DNA of 64,000 nt from the NCBI GenBank assembly GCA_950097015.1, contig CATNEN010000038.1, positions 29,604,501 through 29,668,500 of the forward strand, written 5' to 3'. The notes beneath the pieces were generated by a model. That model was not told the origin of the DNA and did not search any database. It saw nothing but the letters and a program-made list of their open reading frames with translations. A program made the position numbers and the translations under genes. The stretch is from Macrostomum hystrix (Eukaryota > Platyhelminthes > Macrostomidae). Shown piece by piece: positions 43,823 to 54,707 of this stretch (position 1 is the first letter of the stretch; every line of letters begins with the position of its first letter).

Positions 43823-46800
43823 TCATTGACCGCCAAGCTGTCCGCCGCGCTTTTGTGACCTCGACCTCCCGTGACCCCGGTGACCGACCTGCTCGTCATC
43901 TGCATCAGCAGCTGCTGCTGTTGCTTGTCGTTGATACTGCTGCTGCTGCTGCTGCTTATCTTTACCGCCACTAACACCTGTTGCCGTAGTTGTATTGTTT
44001 GGAAAATAATCGAGAAATCGGCTGCCACTCTGAGGACGCCGATACGGCGGAGTCGGCTGCTGCTGCTGCTGCTGATGCTGTTGATAGTGCGGCCTCGGAT
44101 ACCCACCAGAAGCGGACCGGCCGCTCATTGGTCGACTCAAAGCAGAGCCGCCAGGGGCATCGTTGCTGTTCTCCAGGCGCCATTTGTCAAGCATTTGCCG
44201 AGTCTCACGGTTGATGTCCCGATAGCGATCGGTGAGGCGCTCCGCTTCCGCCGAGGTGGCGGGGCGCTCACGCTGCTGCCGCTTGCGATGGCGCCGACGT
44301 CGCTGCGGGGGATGGCCTTCAGAAGCGCCCACGGGGCCAAGGCCGCCGCGCAAATACATTTTATCGCGTCGCTCCTCATTGAGCGAGCGCGCCAGCATCA
44401 CAGTGCTGTCGTACATGTAGAGTCGCCGACGCAGGATGGCGATGTTTGCCGGCTCCTTCTGACTCCGGCGAAGTCGACGCGTTTGCGGTTGATGACGCGG
44501 TGACATCTCGCGCTGCTTCTGCTGCTGCTGCTGCTGCTTTTGACGCGGTCGCTTTTCAGTCGAGCTCCCAGCATCTTCGCCGCTGATCCAGCTGGGCTTT
44601 GCAGTCAGGTAAGGATCATCTTCGTCCAGTTTTTCAGTTCCATTGTCGCCATCGTCCGTGTTCTCAAGGCGACCAACTGAAGAGGACGAGGAAGACGATG
44701 ATCGGCTGCGAATCTTCTTCGTATCTTCGGATTGTTGTCTCGGTTCTTGATCCACAGTTTTTCCACAATCTTCTTCCGGTCTTCTCGTCTCTTCCACAGG
44801 CCTCTGCTCTGCACCCTCTTCGCGTGACTCTTCAAGCTCCTGTAGTCTCTGAGCGTCTAGCACGTCCACCTCTTGTTGACACCTCTTTTGCTGGTTATCT
44901 TCTTCTTTCTTCCCGGCTTCTTCCCCATCTTTGGCCCTTTTAAGTTCTTCCTCGGCGGTGAGTTGATCTCTCTGCTCTCGCTTCTGCCGCTCGGTTGTCG
45001 TCGAAGTCTGACTTTGCCCAGGAGCCTTTGTCTCCGCCTCCGCCAGCCGCGAAGGCGTTCGGCGCTGCGACTTGCTCGACTGCGGCCGGGGATAAGATTT
45101 GCCAGCCGATGCGCTGGCGGAGAGCGTGGCGGCGCCCAACAAGCTTGCCACCTGCTGGTGCCGATTGTCCAGGGCTAACTGGCGCGCCGTCTTACCGTCG
45201 ACGTCCTGGGCGTCGACGAAATCATCGGCTTTGTCGCCGGCTCCGTCGCGACGCCACTGCAAAATCCGTTTGACAGCGCCGTAGCGACCGTTGACGGCAG
45301 CCAAATGCAGCGGCGTCTGGCCGCGCGCGTCGCTGACTGTGGCATCACCACCGTGGCTTAGCAACACGTCCAGGAGAGCCTCAAGGCCCTACAGTTCGCG
45401 TCAGTCAGGGTGTTAGATATCAGTTTATAAAATCCTTCACTAAAGCACATCTTTGAAAAAAAGTATTTCAAATACTCAGTTTTCTGTTTCCTCTAAAGTA
45501 TTCAACCAAACGCCAAAAAATGCAGTACACGGGCTAAAATTTTCCACTCTCTTCGATAAAACAACTTACAGAATCACGAAACATCGGCATCGTCGAGATA
45601 TTCAACGATTATCGTCGGAGTGTCTGGTGACAAGAACCACAAATATAGGCGCAACTTTTCTGCTGACAAAATTTCATTATGAAACTATGTCAGCTATCAT
45701 TGTTGACTAAATTCCATGGATAAAACGATTTAATTATTTAATAAATTTTTGAAACAATATGGATTCGCCATAAAGGTTTATAAAAGGGAAATGTTGACCG
45801 TTGCCCTTGTCTCCACGGTCGCTGAATATCTCGACGATGCTGACTTTCACGAAAATCGGTCATTCGGTTTCGGAGCTATCGTAAAGTAGGCAGCGGGTAT
45901 TTGAAATATCCCCGTGGTCTTTCCCCAGAGGGAAAATAGCGTCGTCTTTCATCTGTTAAACTGCATCAGTGGGCATTCACCTTCTCAGCCGCCACGTGTA
46001 GAGCCGTGCGTCCACACCTGTCTGGCCTGTTGGGTTCGCTTCCCAGAACAAGCAGCTGTTGGACATTGTCCTCGCGAGCGTGATGCACCGCGTAGAACAG
46101 CGGAGTTCGGCCAAGCTTGTCGCATCGGTCAACGGAGAAGGCCAGGTCGGACACCAGGTAGCGAACAATGTCAGGTCCTGCCGCAGCAGCCGTTACGTGC
46201 AACGCGTCGGCGCCGTTTGAGTCGGCGTGGCAGAGATCGCAGCCGCGATCGCGCAACTGCTGGCAGGCGGCCAAATTGCCGGATTGGGCGGCCAAGGCGA
46301 ACGCCGTCCGGCCCAGGGAGTCTTCGGCGTCGGCCGACACCTGCGAGTGATTGACAGGTGAGTGACAGGTGGATGACAGGTGGGTGACAGGAGTGACAGG
46401 AGTAACAGGAAGGACAGGTGGATGACAGGTGGTGACAGGAGTGACAGGAGTAACAGGAAGGACAGGTGGGTGACAGGAGTGACAGGAATAACAGGAGTAA
46501 CAGGAGGGGCAGGTGAGTGACAGGTAGGTGACAGGAGTAACAGGAGGGACAAGAGGTTGTGCTGGGAGTGACAGATTCAGCAGGGAGTGACAGATTCAGT
46601 TGGGAGTGGCAGAGTCAGCTGGGAGTGACAGAGTCAGCTGGGAGTGACAGATTCAGTTGGGAGTGGCAGAGTCAGCTGGGAGTGACAGATTCTGTTGGGA
46701 GTGGCAGAGTCAGCTGGGAGTGACAGAGTCAGCTGGGAGTGACAGATTCTGTTGGGAGTGGCAAGAGTCAGCTGGGAGTGACAGAGTCAGCTGGGAGTGA

Positions 46801-48594
46801 TAGATTCAGCTGGGAGTGACATAGTCAGGTGGGAGTGACAGATTCTGTTGACAGTGCAGATTCAGCTGTGAGTGACAGATTCAGCTGGGAGTGACAGATT
46901 CAGCTGGGAGTGGCAGATTCAGCTGTGAGTGACAGATTCAGCTGTGAGTGACAGACTCAGCTGGGAGTGACAGATTCAGGTGGGAGTGGCAGTCAGATGG
47001 GAGTGACAGGTGTCTTTTGTCAGTGCGAGACGTCCGTTGTCAGTTTTACTTGTACCTCATCGTTAATTGAACTCAATATTCAAACCTGAGTCTCTCTAAG
47101 CAGTCTAGCCAGCATCTCCGCGGCGACGTCTTTGTCGGCAAAGGCCACAGCATAGTGCACAGCAACATTACCGCGCCTGTCCGGCTGATTGGGGTCCAGC
47201 TGACGCATGTCCAGCAGGCGGTCCAAAATGCCAGCCAGGCCACTGTGCGTGGCCACGTGCAAGCAGTGCTGAAAGTGCCTGTTGGGCGGTCGAATGTCTG
47301 CTCCGTTGTCTAAGAAGAAATTGGCCAGCTCAGCGTTCGCCTGGCGCAGGCTGACCATCAGTGGCGTCTCGCCGTCCCGATTTTGTCGATTTAGAGAGGC
47401 CTGACCGCCGCCGCCCTCCAGAAGAAGCTCTGCGCACCTGATGTAGTTGATTGTCTTTTAGCCCATTTTGTTTTGAGTTCAATATACTTCTGCGTGTGAG
47501 TTTTGAACAGTAGAAAAACCAAACCGAATGACTGATTTATGTGAAAATTCACAGTCCTTTACGATTAACTAACTTTCAAAGCCGTCGGACGTCAGCATCG
47601 TCCAGATATTTAGCGACTCTTTTCGAAGAGTAACAATATAACCCTGACAATATAATAAACAATAATAATCAATATGGTTACTAGATGAAATTTCGTGAGC
47701 AGAAAATATTTTCTATATTGGTGGCTTTTGCCACAATACACCCCGACGACGAGAATCGTTGAATATCTCGACGATGTCGATGATTTGTGAATCTTTAAGT
47801 TTCATAGAGCGGAAAGCGGATCAAGACGGTGGTCTGGATTTTCATTGCAATTGGTTGAATACACAAAAAAATTGGGAGATGCACAAAAAAGAAACAGGCG
47901 GGTATTTGAAATACACTCGAGGTCTTTTTACTGTTAAAAAACTGAATAAAATATTAAATTTAAAACTTAAAAAAACTGGAGTTGCTCCAGCTGGAGTTGT
48001 AGCCCAGTGGTTAGAGCGTCGGACTGACGACTTGAATGTCTGAGGTTCGAGTCCCAACTCCACTGAAACAATTCGTGTCCTTTAGCGAGACACGCAACTC
48101 TGCATTGCTGCAGTTCACCCAGCTTTAAAATAGGTACCAACATTAGCTGCTTAATTAAAAGGTTGGTTGTGGCGCCCCTCCCCAGTCCATGGACATAACC
48201 GCTGTACACGGCCTTCTGCAGATGCACCGCCTAATAGCAGCGGCTGTACTGTCGACTGCAAATTGCTTGACAATGAGAAAGTCAAGGTAGAACCTGTGTG
48301 TGTGTGTGTGTGTCGTGTGAGCGTTTTCTCGAAGCCTCACCTCACATCGCGCACCACATGCAGCGGCGTGTTACCCGCTGAGTCGACGCAGTTCACGAAC
48401 AGACCCCGTCGCCTGCGCAGCAGGGCCGCAATTTCTTCGTACTGTCCCAGCTCGCAGTGGGCCAGCAGTCGCGACTGGTGATTAGAATCATCAGCCTGCA
48501 GCTCCTGCGGCTGCTGATCATGCTCCTCGGAAGCTGCTTTCCAACCGACGTCTTTGTCCGCGGCCGAGCCAGCAGCCTTCGGTTTGGTTGTCAT
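43823..48594 (-). CDS. Ankyrin-repeat protein, family unassigned, complete
   Basis: Four minus-strand exons (48594-48341, 47437-47086, 46340-45981, 45388-43823) join in frame to 843 aa. The first ~500 residues carry about eight to nine ankyrin repeats, for example GNTPLHVV, DGETPLMVSLRQANAELANF, LGRTAFALAAQSGNLAACQQ, LGRTPLFYAVHHAREDNVQQ, CGRTALHVAA and RGQTPLHLAAVNGRYGAVKR. The C-terminal half is low complexity. A charged Glu/Lys/Gln-rich, probably coiled-coil segment comes first. The only non-repetitive patch, NIAILRRRLYMYDSTVMLAR, follows, then Gln- and Pro-rich tracts and a basic end. Ankyrin stacks bind other proteins. No other domain is seen, and I could not match it to a named protein. 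An in-frame Met 15 codons upstream (48639) is an alternative start. Confidence 0.88.
45455..45962. mobile_element. Fold-back element copy (ankyrin gene intron 3)
   Basis: The left end is GTATTTCAAATAC. Inside are ACATCGGCATCGTCGAGATA (45584) and, inverted further right, GAATATCTCGACGATGCTGA. The right end has GCGGGTATTTGAAATATCCC and CTGTTAA. The two halves form a long imperfect palindrome. Confidence 0.7.
46341..47010. repeat. 11-bp and 19-bp minisatellites in ankyrin gene intron 2
   Basis: Positions 46350-46555 are built from GTGACAGGAGT and GTGACAGGTGG type units. Positions 46560-47005 repeat AGATTCAGCTGGGAGTGAC (19 bp) about 22 times. The array reaches the 3' splice site of exon 3 (acceptor at 46341). 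Confidence 0.88.
47500..47945. mobile_element. Fold-back element copy (ankyrin gene intron 1)
   Basis: The left end AACAGTAGAAAAACC pairs with the right end GGTCTTTTTACTGTT. Internal words CCGACGACGAGAATCGTTGA and ATATCTCGACGATG are the inverse of those in the 28-kb copy, and GCGGGTATTTGAAATACAC precedes the right end. Confidence 0.7.
47988..48260 (+). mobile_element. SINE-2 copy, best preserved (ankyrin gene intron 1)
   Basis: The head folds like a tRNA: acceptor stem GGAGTTG/CAACTCC, A box TAGCCCAGTGGTTAGAGC, B box GGTTCGAGTCCC, but a poorly paired anticodon arm. The body follows: TTTAGCGAGACACGCAACTC, TGCATTGCTGCAGTTCACCC, GTTGTGGCGCCCCTCC, CAGTCCATGGAC and AGCAGCGGCTGTAC. Confidence 0.82.
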
Positions 48595-48639
48595 GCCTCT
48601 AGACCCAAGAGCTGAGAAACTATACTGAGAATATTTCAT

Positions 48640-48994
48640 TCTCTTACCTTTCTTCGCATTTTATTTAGCCACAGGTCAAGTTAGACCTGTGCAGTTTCTT
48701 GAGACCTTAGCAACCGAATAGTGTACACTGGGACATGGGTGGTTAATGACAATCCCTCAGTTTTGCTGTGTTGGAGAGGTATGGAGCTAAAGATGTGGCA
48801 CTCTATAGCAGCATTCAATTGACACGCCAAGGCATGCACCGACGACTCTCTCACTCTCTATTACAAGCGTGTGCTGTACACTGGCAAAGCTTCTTAGAGA
48901 TCTACTCGCGTTGCAAGCATTATGGAGCGAAATGATAGCTCTTGTGTTTGTGTTTAGCTATTCGAGTGATACTCAAAAATATGCACTTATTGGA
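48640..48994. other. 5' flank of the ankyrin gene
   Basis: Upstream noncoding sequence; nothing specific recognised. Confidence 0.4.
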
Positions 48995-49215
48995 AGGAAG
49001 TCCATTGACTGGGGGGAGACTCCAGACCCACCCTACAAATACCCAAGCTGATGCTGGTACCCATTTAGCAGCTGAGTGAACTTAAACAATGCAGATTTAA
49101 CGTGTCTTGCTAAGGGACACAAATGGTTCCAGTGGAGTCGAGAATCGAACCCCAGACCTTCAATTCGCGAGTGGGACGCTATAGCCACTAGGCCACTAGG
49201 CTACAACCCCGAGTC
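48995..49215 (-). mobile_element. SINE-2 copy
   Basis: Minus-strand copy: GTCCATTGACTGGGGGGAGA, CCCATTTAGCAGCTGAGTGA, TTGCTAAGGGACACAAATGG, GTCGAGAATCGAACCCCAGA (B-box complement) and CTAGGCTACAACCC (A-box side). Confidence 0.75.
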
Positions 49216-50256
49216 AAAAAAGAACTATTTTACTACAAATTCTAATAATAATAAAGTGTCCACATTTTACAATAAACTAATATGTAATGGCTGATCGTGC
49301 TATCATTATTGCTATGAGGCGCTTGCCACCAATGGCTGATGATTTTTTTATTTATTCGAAAAATCGACGACACAATTTACTGTTGTAGTGTAAATATTTT
49401 TGTATATGTTGTAAATAGCATAGTAATATGTCCATATATTCTTGCGTAAACATACCATAAAAATTCTCAAAGGTTAAAATTACGCATAAAAATAAACAAT
49501 TTGTTTTTTATCATCCTACCGAGAGTAATATGCTGTATAATGCGCTGTTTTAATGCTTACTGTACAGACAATATTTTGCGAACTTTGACGATTCTAACAA
49601 ATGCTTAAATTCACCAGTATAGATGTTTGTTCAGATATAAAAGGAGTGCCTTGTAGAAGGATTACATTGTTAGTTCTTTTATAAAAGAGAATACTAAAGA
49701 AATATACTAAGATTAATACTAAGAATTATACTAAGAATTTTACTCAGATTTATACCGAGAATCTCAATAAGAGGGAACTGCTAAACTCTAATCTCCGGGA
49801 AGCCTAATTGACTGGAAAATACATTCAGTTGCCTTAATTACCGCTTGTGCAATGCAGACGCTACCAGATCGTGTGAAGTGAACGCTACCATTAGAGTATT
49901 GAAGCTTGCGAAAGCAATAACATTGCGGAATATCGAGAGTTAAACGGCCCATTTTAGGACCACCAGTCAAAAGCATAAGAAATACCTACTGGATTGCGGT
50001 AACAGCAGTGAGATAGAAGAAAAAACCAATGGCACGAAATATCATGCCAAAAATGGAGAAAAACATTAAAGAACTTTAGCAACTTGCTTTCATTAATTGT
50101 TGCAGGGCTACTGATGGGCTTCAGCTATTCCTGATGTTCACCTTTTCATGCTGCAGTCCCAAGGACCAACGTTTTCAATAATCAATCAAAGTTTTTGATG
50201 CTCGAAACGCTCAAAGCTCAAAAAGTGCAAATAAGTCATTTAGATTCACAGAATTG
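49216..50256. other. AT-rich intergenic DNA
   Basis: No supported gene. A short tandem theme, ATACTAAGAATTATACTAAG, lies near 49690-49770. Confidence 0.45.
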
Positions 50257-52404
50257 TCATGCAGGATAAATATTTCTAAAACTAAAAACATAGCTTGTCC
50301 GGCGGGCCATGGCGTCCTTGGGCACGCGGTGTACCCACAGCTCTTCGATGGCGCCCTCAGTGATCACCAGGTCGCCGTGAGCTGACCGCAGACGCACGTA
50401 CCGATCGTCGCGACCTTTTCGCAAAAACTCAACATACCGTGCTTGGCCAAGAGTTACAGCAGCAATGTAGGGATGATCTCCTAATGGTCTCTCGGTCTCG
50501 GAGTGCCAACCAAGACTATCCCGACCGTTACGATACATGTAGGCCATGCAGGCGTTGAACTCACGACCCGCCGCTTTTTCAACAAGCTGTTTGAGTTCGT
50601 CCAGTTTTGGATTCCAATCGTTGCAGTTTTCGAACTTGTTTCCACAAACTTCAAAATCAGGGCCTATGTAACAGGTTAGACGAGGCTCCTGTCTCTCTTT
50701 GCCATCCTTTGTAGTGCTTGCCAGCTGTTTCCATGGTAAGTCCTGCTTTAAGCTATCCATAAACATCTCAGCCACAGTCTTATTTAAAAAGGATGGCATG
50801 AATGAGATGCAAGCATGAATGCCGTTTTTAGTGCGATCCAGTTGATACATACCGGGCAAATTAATTTCAACTGGTCCGTGCGCCATGTACATCACCTGCA
50901 GCAAGTTAATCTGAGGCAATCCAGCCACGCTTGACCTAGGAGTGCTTTTGACGGCAGCATTAGAATCAGACAAACTACTAGCACTTGGCAATTCCTCCAT
51001 GACATTGAACTGACAAGCTACTTCTTGTGATTCGACCGCAGTTCTAGCCAGAGCGCGCGACACAGCTTCAGACACGGTCGATGGCAGCATCAGAAGCAGG
51101 GCATTTGTAACGGCCTCAGAAACTGCGATAGACTCTGCTTTAGGAGCAGAAGCGGAACTTGTGCTCTTCATTTCATCGCTAGCTAGCGCCTCCACTTGAA
51201 ATTGATCTTCATTTGGTGTTGTTTTAGCTTTACTATCACAGCAGCACAAAAAGCAGGCGACGAGTGCTGTCTCATCGGGCCCGCAAACACCAGGTTCGAT
51301 TCTCAGCTGCCAACTATTGGGGAGTCCAAAACCTCCATCGGTTAGGCAAAGATCGCCAGCTTTTAGCTGAATCTCACCTTCGCCGCCATCCTTGCCGCAG
51401 CAACGCAGGCGCATTTGCCGTTCTCCTTCGCCTAGAAACAGCATAGCAACGGCGGCTCCTGGCATTGGCATCACAGGATTCACAGCGTCATTGATTTCAT
51501 TCGACCAGGCAAACCAGTCAATGGCGTGCAGTTGTCGCAGCCGCCAAAACACCACCGTATTGAACAGTCGGCCAGTAACTTGTTCAAGCACAGACTTCAA
51601 AAACGACGCCTCGCGTGGGTGCCAGGTCCCAGGCGCTGAATTAAGAATAAACGTAGAAAAAGAGGCCTGAACAGCGGCACGACGTTCGATATTGCTGGCA
51701 ACTCGACGCTGCTTGGAAGTAAGTCCAGGCGGCGGCGGTGGCCACTGGATGTTGGACATAAGCCGCTCTCGAGATAGGCGAACTCGCTCCGTGCCCAGGA
51801 AGCTGCGGACGAGAGTCAGGCGAGCTGGCAACGAGAGCTGAGCAGGCAGATTGTACACTCCAGATTCTTCCAGCTTAAATGGACTGCAAAGTAATCAACA
51901 GCTCGGACTTTTTAATTTAAAGGGCTGATCGCATGAAGTATATACATCGTTAAGGATCGTGACTTACAAATTACTCTCTCCTGTCTGATCTGGGACAGAC
52001 ACTGGCAGGTCAACTAAACTATTTCTCAACTTCGGTGCAAGCTCACTGTCGCATAGAAGAGCTTGAACCACAGCTTTTGGCAATTGCGCTTGGCTAAAAT
52101 CAGTTGATTGCTGCTCATTTAGCTGAATCTCCTTAGCGATTCGATAGCGCAAGTTGCCATTGTGCCACAACTTGGCGTGTTGCTGCAGCACAGGGAGCAA
52201 GTTACTGCTCATGCCGCACTCGAGACACTCAAGTTTTTGCAACAGAATTAACTTGTCCGCATGCTGCTCCTTGGCGTGATTAGCTAGCCAGTCCATACAT
52301 AGGCTGATGTGGTTGCATTCTGTGCACTGATAGACAATGTCATCATGAAAACCATGATGAACTGCAGTGCTATCCAGAGTCGCCTCTTCGATTGATTTTG
52401 CAGC
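50257..52404 (-). CDS. C2H2 zinc-finger protein with two AlkB-like dioxygenase domains; 5' end not found
   Basis: Exons 52404-51968 and 51883-50257 join to 687 codons plus stop. The left exon opens after a TTTCCAG acceptor, so a further 5' exon probably holds the start; the first Met is codon 37. Residues 27-48 (C-x2-C-x12-H-x4-H) and 60-81 (same spacing) are two C2H2 fingers. Exon 2 begins with a Leu-rich linker. Next comes a region shaped like AlkB (FNTVVFWRLRQLHAIDWFAW, VAMLFLGEGERQMRLRC, EIQLKAGDLCLTDGGF) without the HxD, distal His or C-terminal Arg residues. After a spacer there is a second, complete-looking AlkB domain: NACMAYMYRNGRDSLGWHSE, PYIAAVTLGQARYVEFLRK, ELWVHRVPK and RTSYVFSFR. 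The proximal metal motif is His-Ser-Glu (codons 50505-50497) instead of His-x-Asp. AlkB enzymes use Fe(II) and 2-oxoglutarate to demethylate nucleic acids; the substrate here is unknown. Confidence 0.85.
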
Positions 52405-52791
52405 CTGGAAATGTAATGTTAAACATGAATATTAAAAAGACAGAAATCTATAAATTTGGTTGCAAAATACTACTTAGGTATAATCAGGGACTACTAAAAC
52501 ACTCGTTTTAGCTACGTTTAAACCCTTTCTTCATGTTTTTCACGTGCTTTAAATGTATGTCATTGTACTCTGTACGGCCGTGTTTTACTACTCAAAGATA
52601 AAAAGGAAACATATTTAGTAAATATTACTAACAACCTTTTCAACCTTTTCAACCTTCAGACTAACCTCTTAGTCTTTTCAGCAGCTCAGCTGATTGTAAT
52701 GCATTAAATGCATGAAAAATTAGGCGCCCATAGACTTAAACGAGCCCCCAACTTTTTTTCACCATGATTTGGCTTGTTTCGCGTCCCGAGT
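52405..52791. other. Presumed upstream intron/5' region of the zinc-finger/AlkB gene
   Basis: A missing first exon should lie here or further right. A minus-strand GAG|GTTAG donor near 52667 is a candidate, but no ATG is in frame with it. Confidence 0.3.
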
Positions 52792-52909
52792 GTTTTAGTC
52801 ACAGATTCTATATTACCTATAATATAATATTAATATTACCTATTACCTATAATATTACCTATTATTCTATAATATTATTCTATAGTAGTATAGAATCTGT
52901 GGTTTTAGT
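52792..52909. mobile_element. 102-bp hAT-type MITE with 8-bp target duplication
   Basis: The element 52800-52901 begins CACAGATTCTATA and ends TATAGAATCTGTG. Identical 8-mers GTTTTAGT flank it at 52792-52799 and 52902-52909. The interior is AATATTACC-type AT-rich repeats. Confidence 0.85.
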
Positions 52910-52984
52910 AGTACTGGGTATAATCAAGTTATTTATACATATTTATATATATAGAGCCATCATATTTGCAGAGCCATTATATTT

Positions 52985-53179
52985 GCACACCAGTGCACAC
53001 CTATGGCTGCCTACTCGGACGAAGCTCTCACCTTTTTCGAGTTTCTGGCCGGGCAGCTGGAGGAGGTGTCAAACTGCGACACGCTGGTGGTGCTTGGAGA
53101 CCTAAAGGCAGTTCTACATAGGTCCATTGAGACCATCCTTCTGTACAATGCCGAGTTGTGGACACTGACAGCACTCTAA
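52985..53179 (+). pseudogene. LINE relic: endonuclease end joined to reverse-transcriptase end
   Basis: One frame from the ATG at 53002 to TAA at 53179 reads AYSDEALTFFEFLAGQLEEV and CDTLVVLGDLKA, as in a LINE apurinic-type endonuclease (GDFNA-like motif). It continues directly into IETILLYNAELWTLTAL, typical of the far C-terminal side of the reverse transcriptase. Everything between is missing, so this is an internal deletion derivative. Confidence 0.65.
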
Positions 53180-53232
53180 AAGCAGTTTTTATAGCTAGAT
53201 AACTAGATAACTGATAGGACAATAGGAAGATT

Positions 53233-53681
53233 CTTCCGTTCGTTATATTATTTTCCATTTGAATTCATGCCACACATGTATTCTGAGTTTGAAAAAGTTG
53301 TGCTGATGTGGCACCGTGACTTGACACCTGGATCTATGTCTATGGCAAAATCCAGCAAATATGGGGGAACAGGAAGCTAAGGCACAGAAATTCTGCAGCT
53401 GAAGATTTTGCAAAGGCAAATTGCTGCGTCAAATGCATGGCATGAGTGCTGCTCTATTAGAAAGCCACCTCAAAGAATTCTTATGGCGCCGTCTATACCC
53501 CAAGAATAGCTTTGGTGCCTTCCTCTACTGGATTAGGCACTTACCCGGTTTGAAAGAAGAAAGACTGACCAAGACTTTTCAGAACTGTCTGACCAAACAA
53601 CTGACTTTTTGTCACCATTAAACAATTGTTTTTTGTCGTTATCTGTCGTTTGCTAACAAAAAATAATATAACGAACGGAAG
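53233..53681 (+). mobile_element. Internally deleted Merlin-type (ISXO2-like) DNA transposon
   Basis: The ends CTTCCGTTCGTTATATTATT and AATAATATAACGAACGGAAG are perfect inverted repeats. Inside, 53421-53621 encodes LLESHLKEFLWRRLYPKNSF and GAFLYWIRHLPG, which resemble the C-terminus of ISXO2/Merlin transposases (EF-x-WRR, then a spaced aromatic pattern). Flanking 9-mers (AGGAAGATT and TAGAACATT) match at six positions, compatible with an old 8-9 bp duplication. Confidence 0.65.
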
Positions 53682-54707
53682 TAGAACATTGCCATTTTAT
53701 CTATTAGACTTCACACCTATGAATTAAAAGAATATTCGAGACATGCTGTCAAGTATGAGTTCAAATATTAAAGCATAAATAACTTCATTTTAAACAGTAT
53801 TCATGATATGCCTGATGAAAATAAGTAGATGGATGGCCCCTTAAGGCTTAAGGAACAAAATAGTTTGTAGGCCCTATTCTAAAAAAGCAAAGATGGTCTT
53901 CACTGACACTATCACTAAAACAGTAGAACCAAGGCTAGAACTGCACTGTTAAGTTTAAAGCTATGCCATGAAAAATGAGAGTAGTTTTATAGTAAACTAG
54001 CAGTAATTATAACTTTTAAGTATAACTTAAAAGTTCTGAAATGTTCTGTTCTTAGGCCTATTGAACGAATAAAAACATTTTTGAAAATATTTTCTAACAT
54101 TTTTGGAATTCAGTGTTACCTAGATTCCTGGTTTGCATTTAAATCAGGACTTCGGTTTTTTTACTTTTTTATTACCATGTAACTTCTCTAATGCCATTGT
54201 GTCATTGGTGCACTGAAAAAATTGAGAATTTATTTTTATCTCAAGGCTTACTAGTCGCCGTCGTTGTAGTAACAATATATTATGTTCCTTGAAATGTGAA
54301 ATTTGAAATTATGCTCATGAATTCATATGAAACTTATAAGTTTATCGTTAAAACAAAATACTTTTAATTAAGTCTTTTGTACTAACAAAGCTATAAAATA
54401 GTTGGTTAAGAAAACAAAGAAAATTTTAATCTCTTTAAGATTTTTTCTTTGCATTATCTTTTATTACTCTTTTTTCTGCTACCCTATCAATATTCAATAC
54501 AGACACACAGATCGATATTATTTAAAAGATTCGATTTTTAACTCAAACACATGATTACGATTTTTCGTTTCCTGATATTTCCTTTTCGAAAGTGCTATTG
54601 TATCTGAAATTCAATGGTCATGATAGTTGCTTGATTGAATTCTGTTGTGTTCTTTGCATCAACAAAATGTTTGGTCTTAATTTGTATGCTTTAAGCTTAT
54701 TGCCGAT
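53682..54707. other. AT-rich intergenic DNA
   Basis: No gene or repeat recognised. Confidence 0.5.

Noticed and set aside
43871-45284. Plus-strand frames of up to 210 codons opposite the last ankyrin exon
   Set aside because: Antisense shadows of a GC-rich, CAG/CTG-rich exon.
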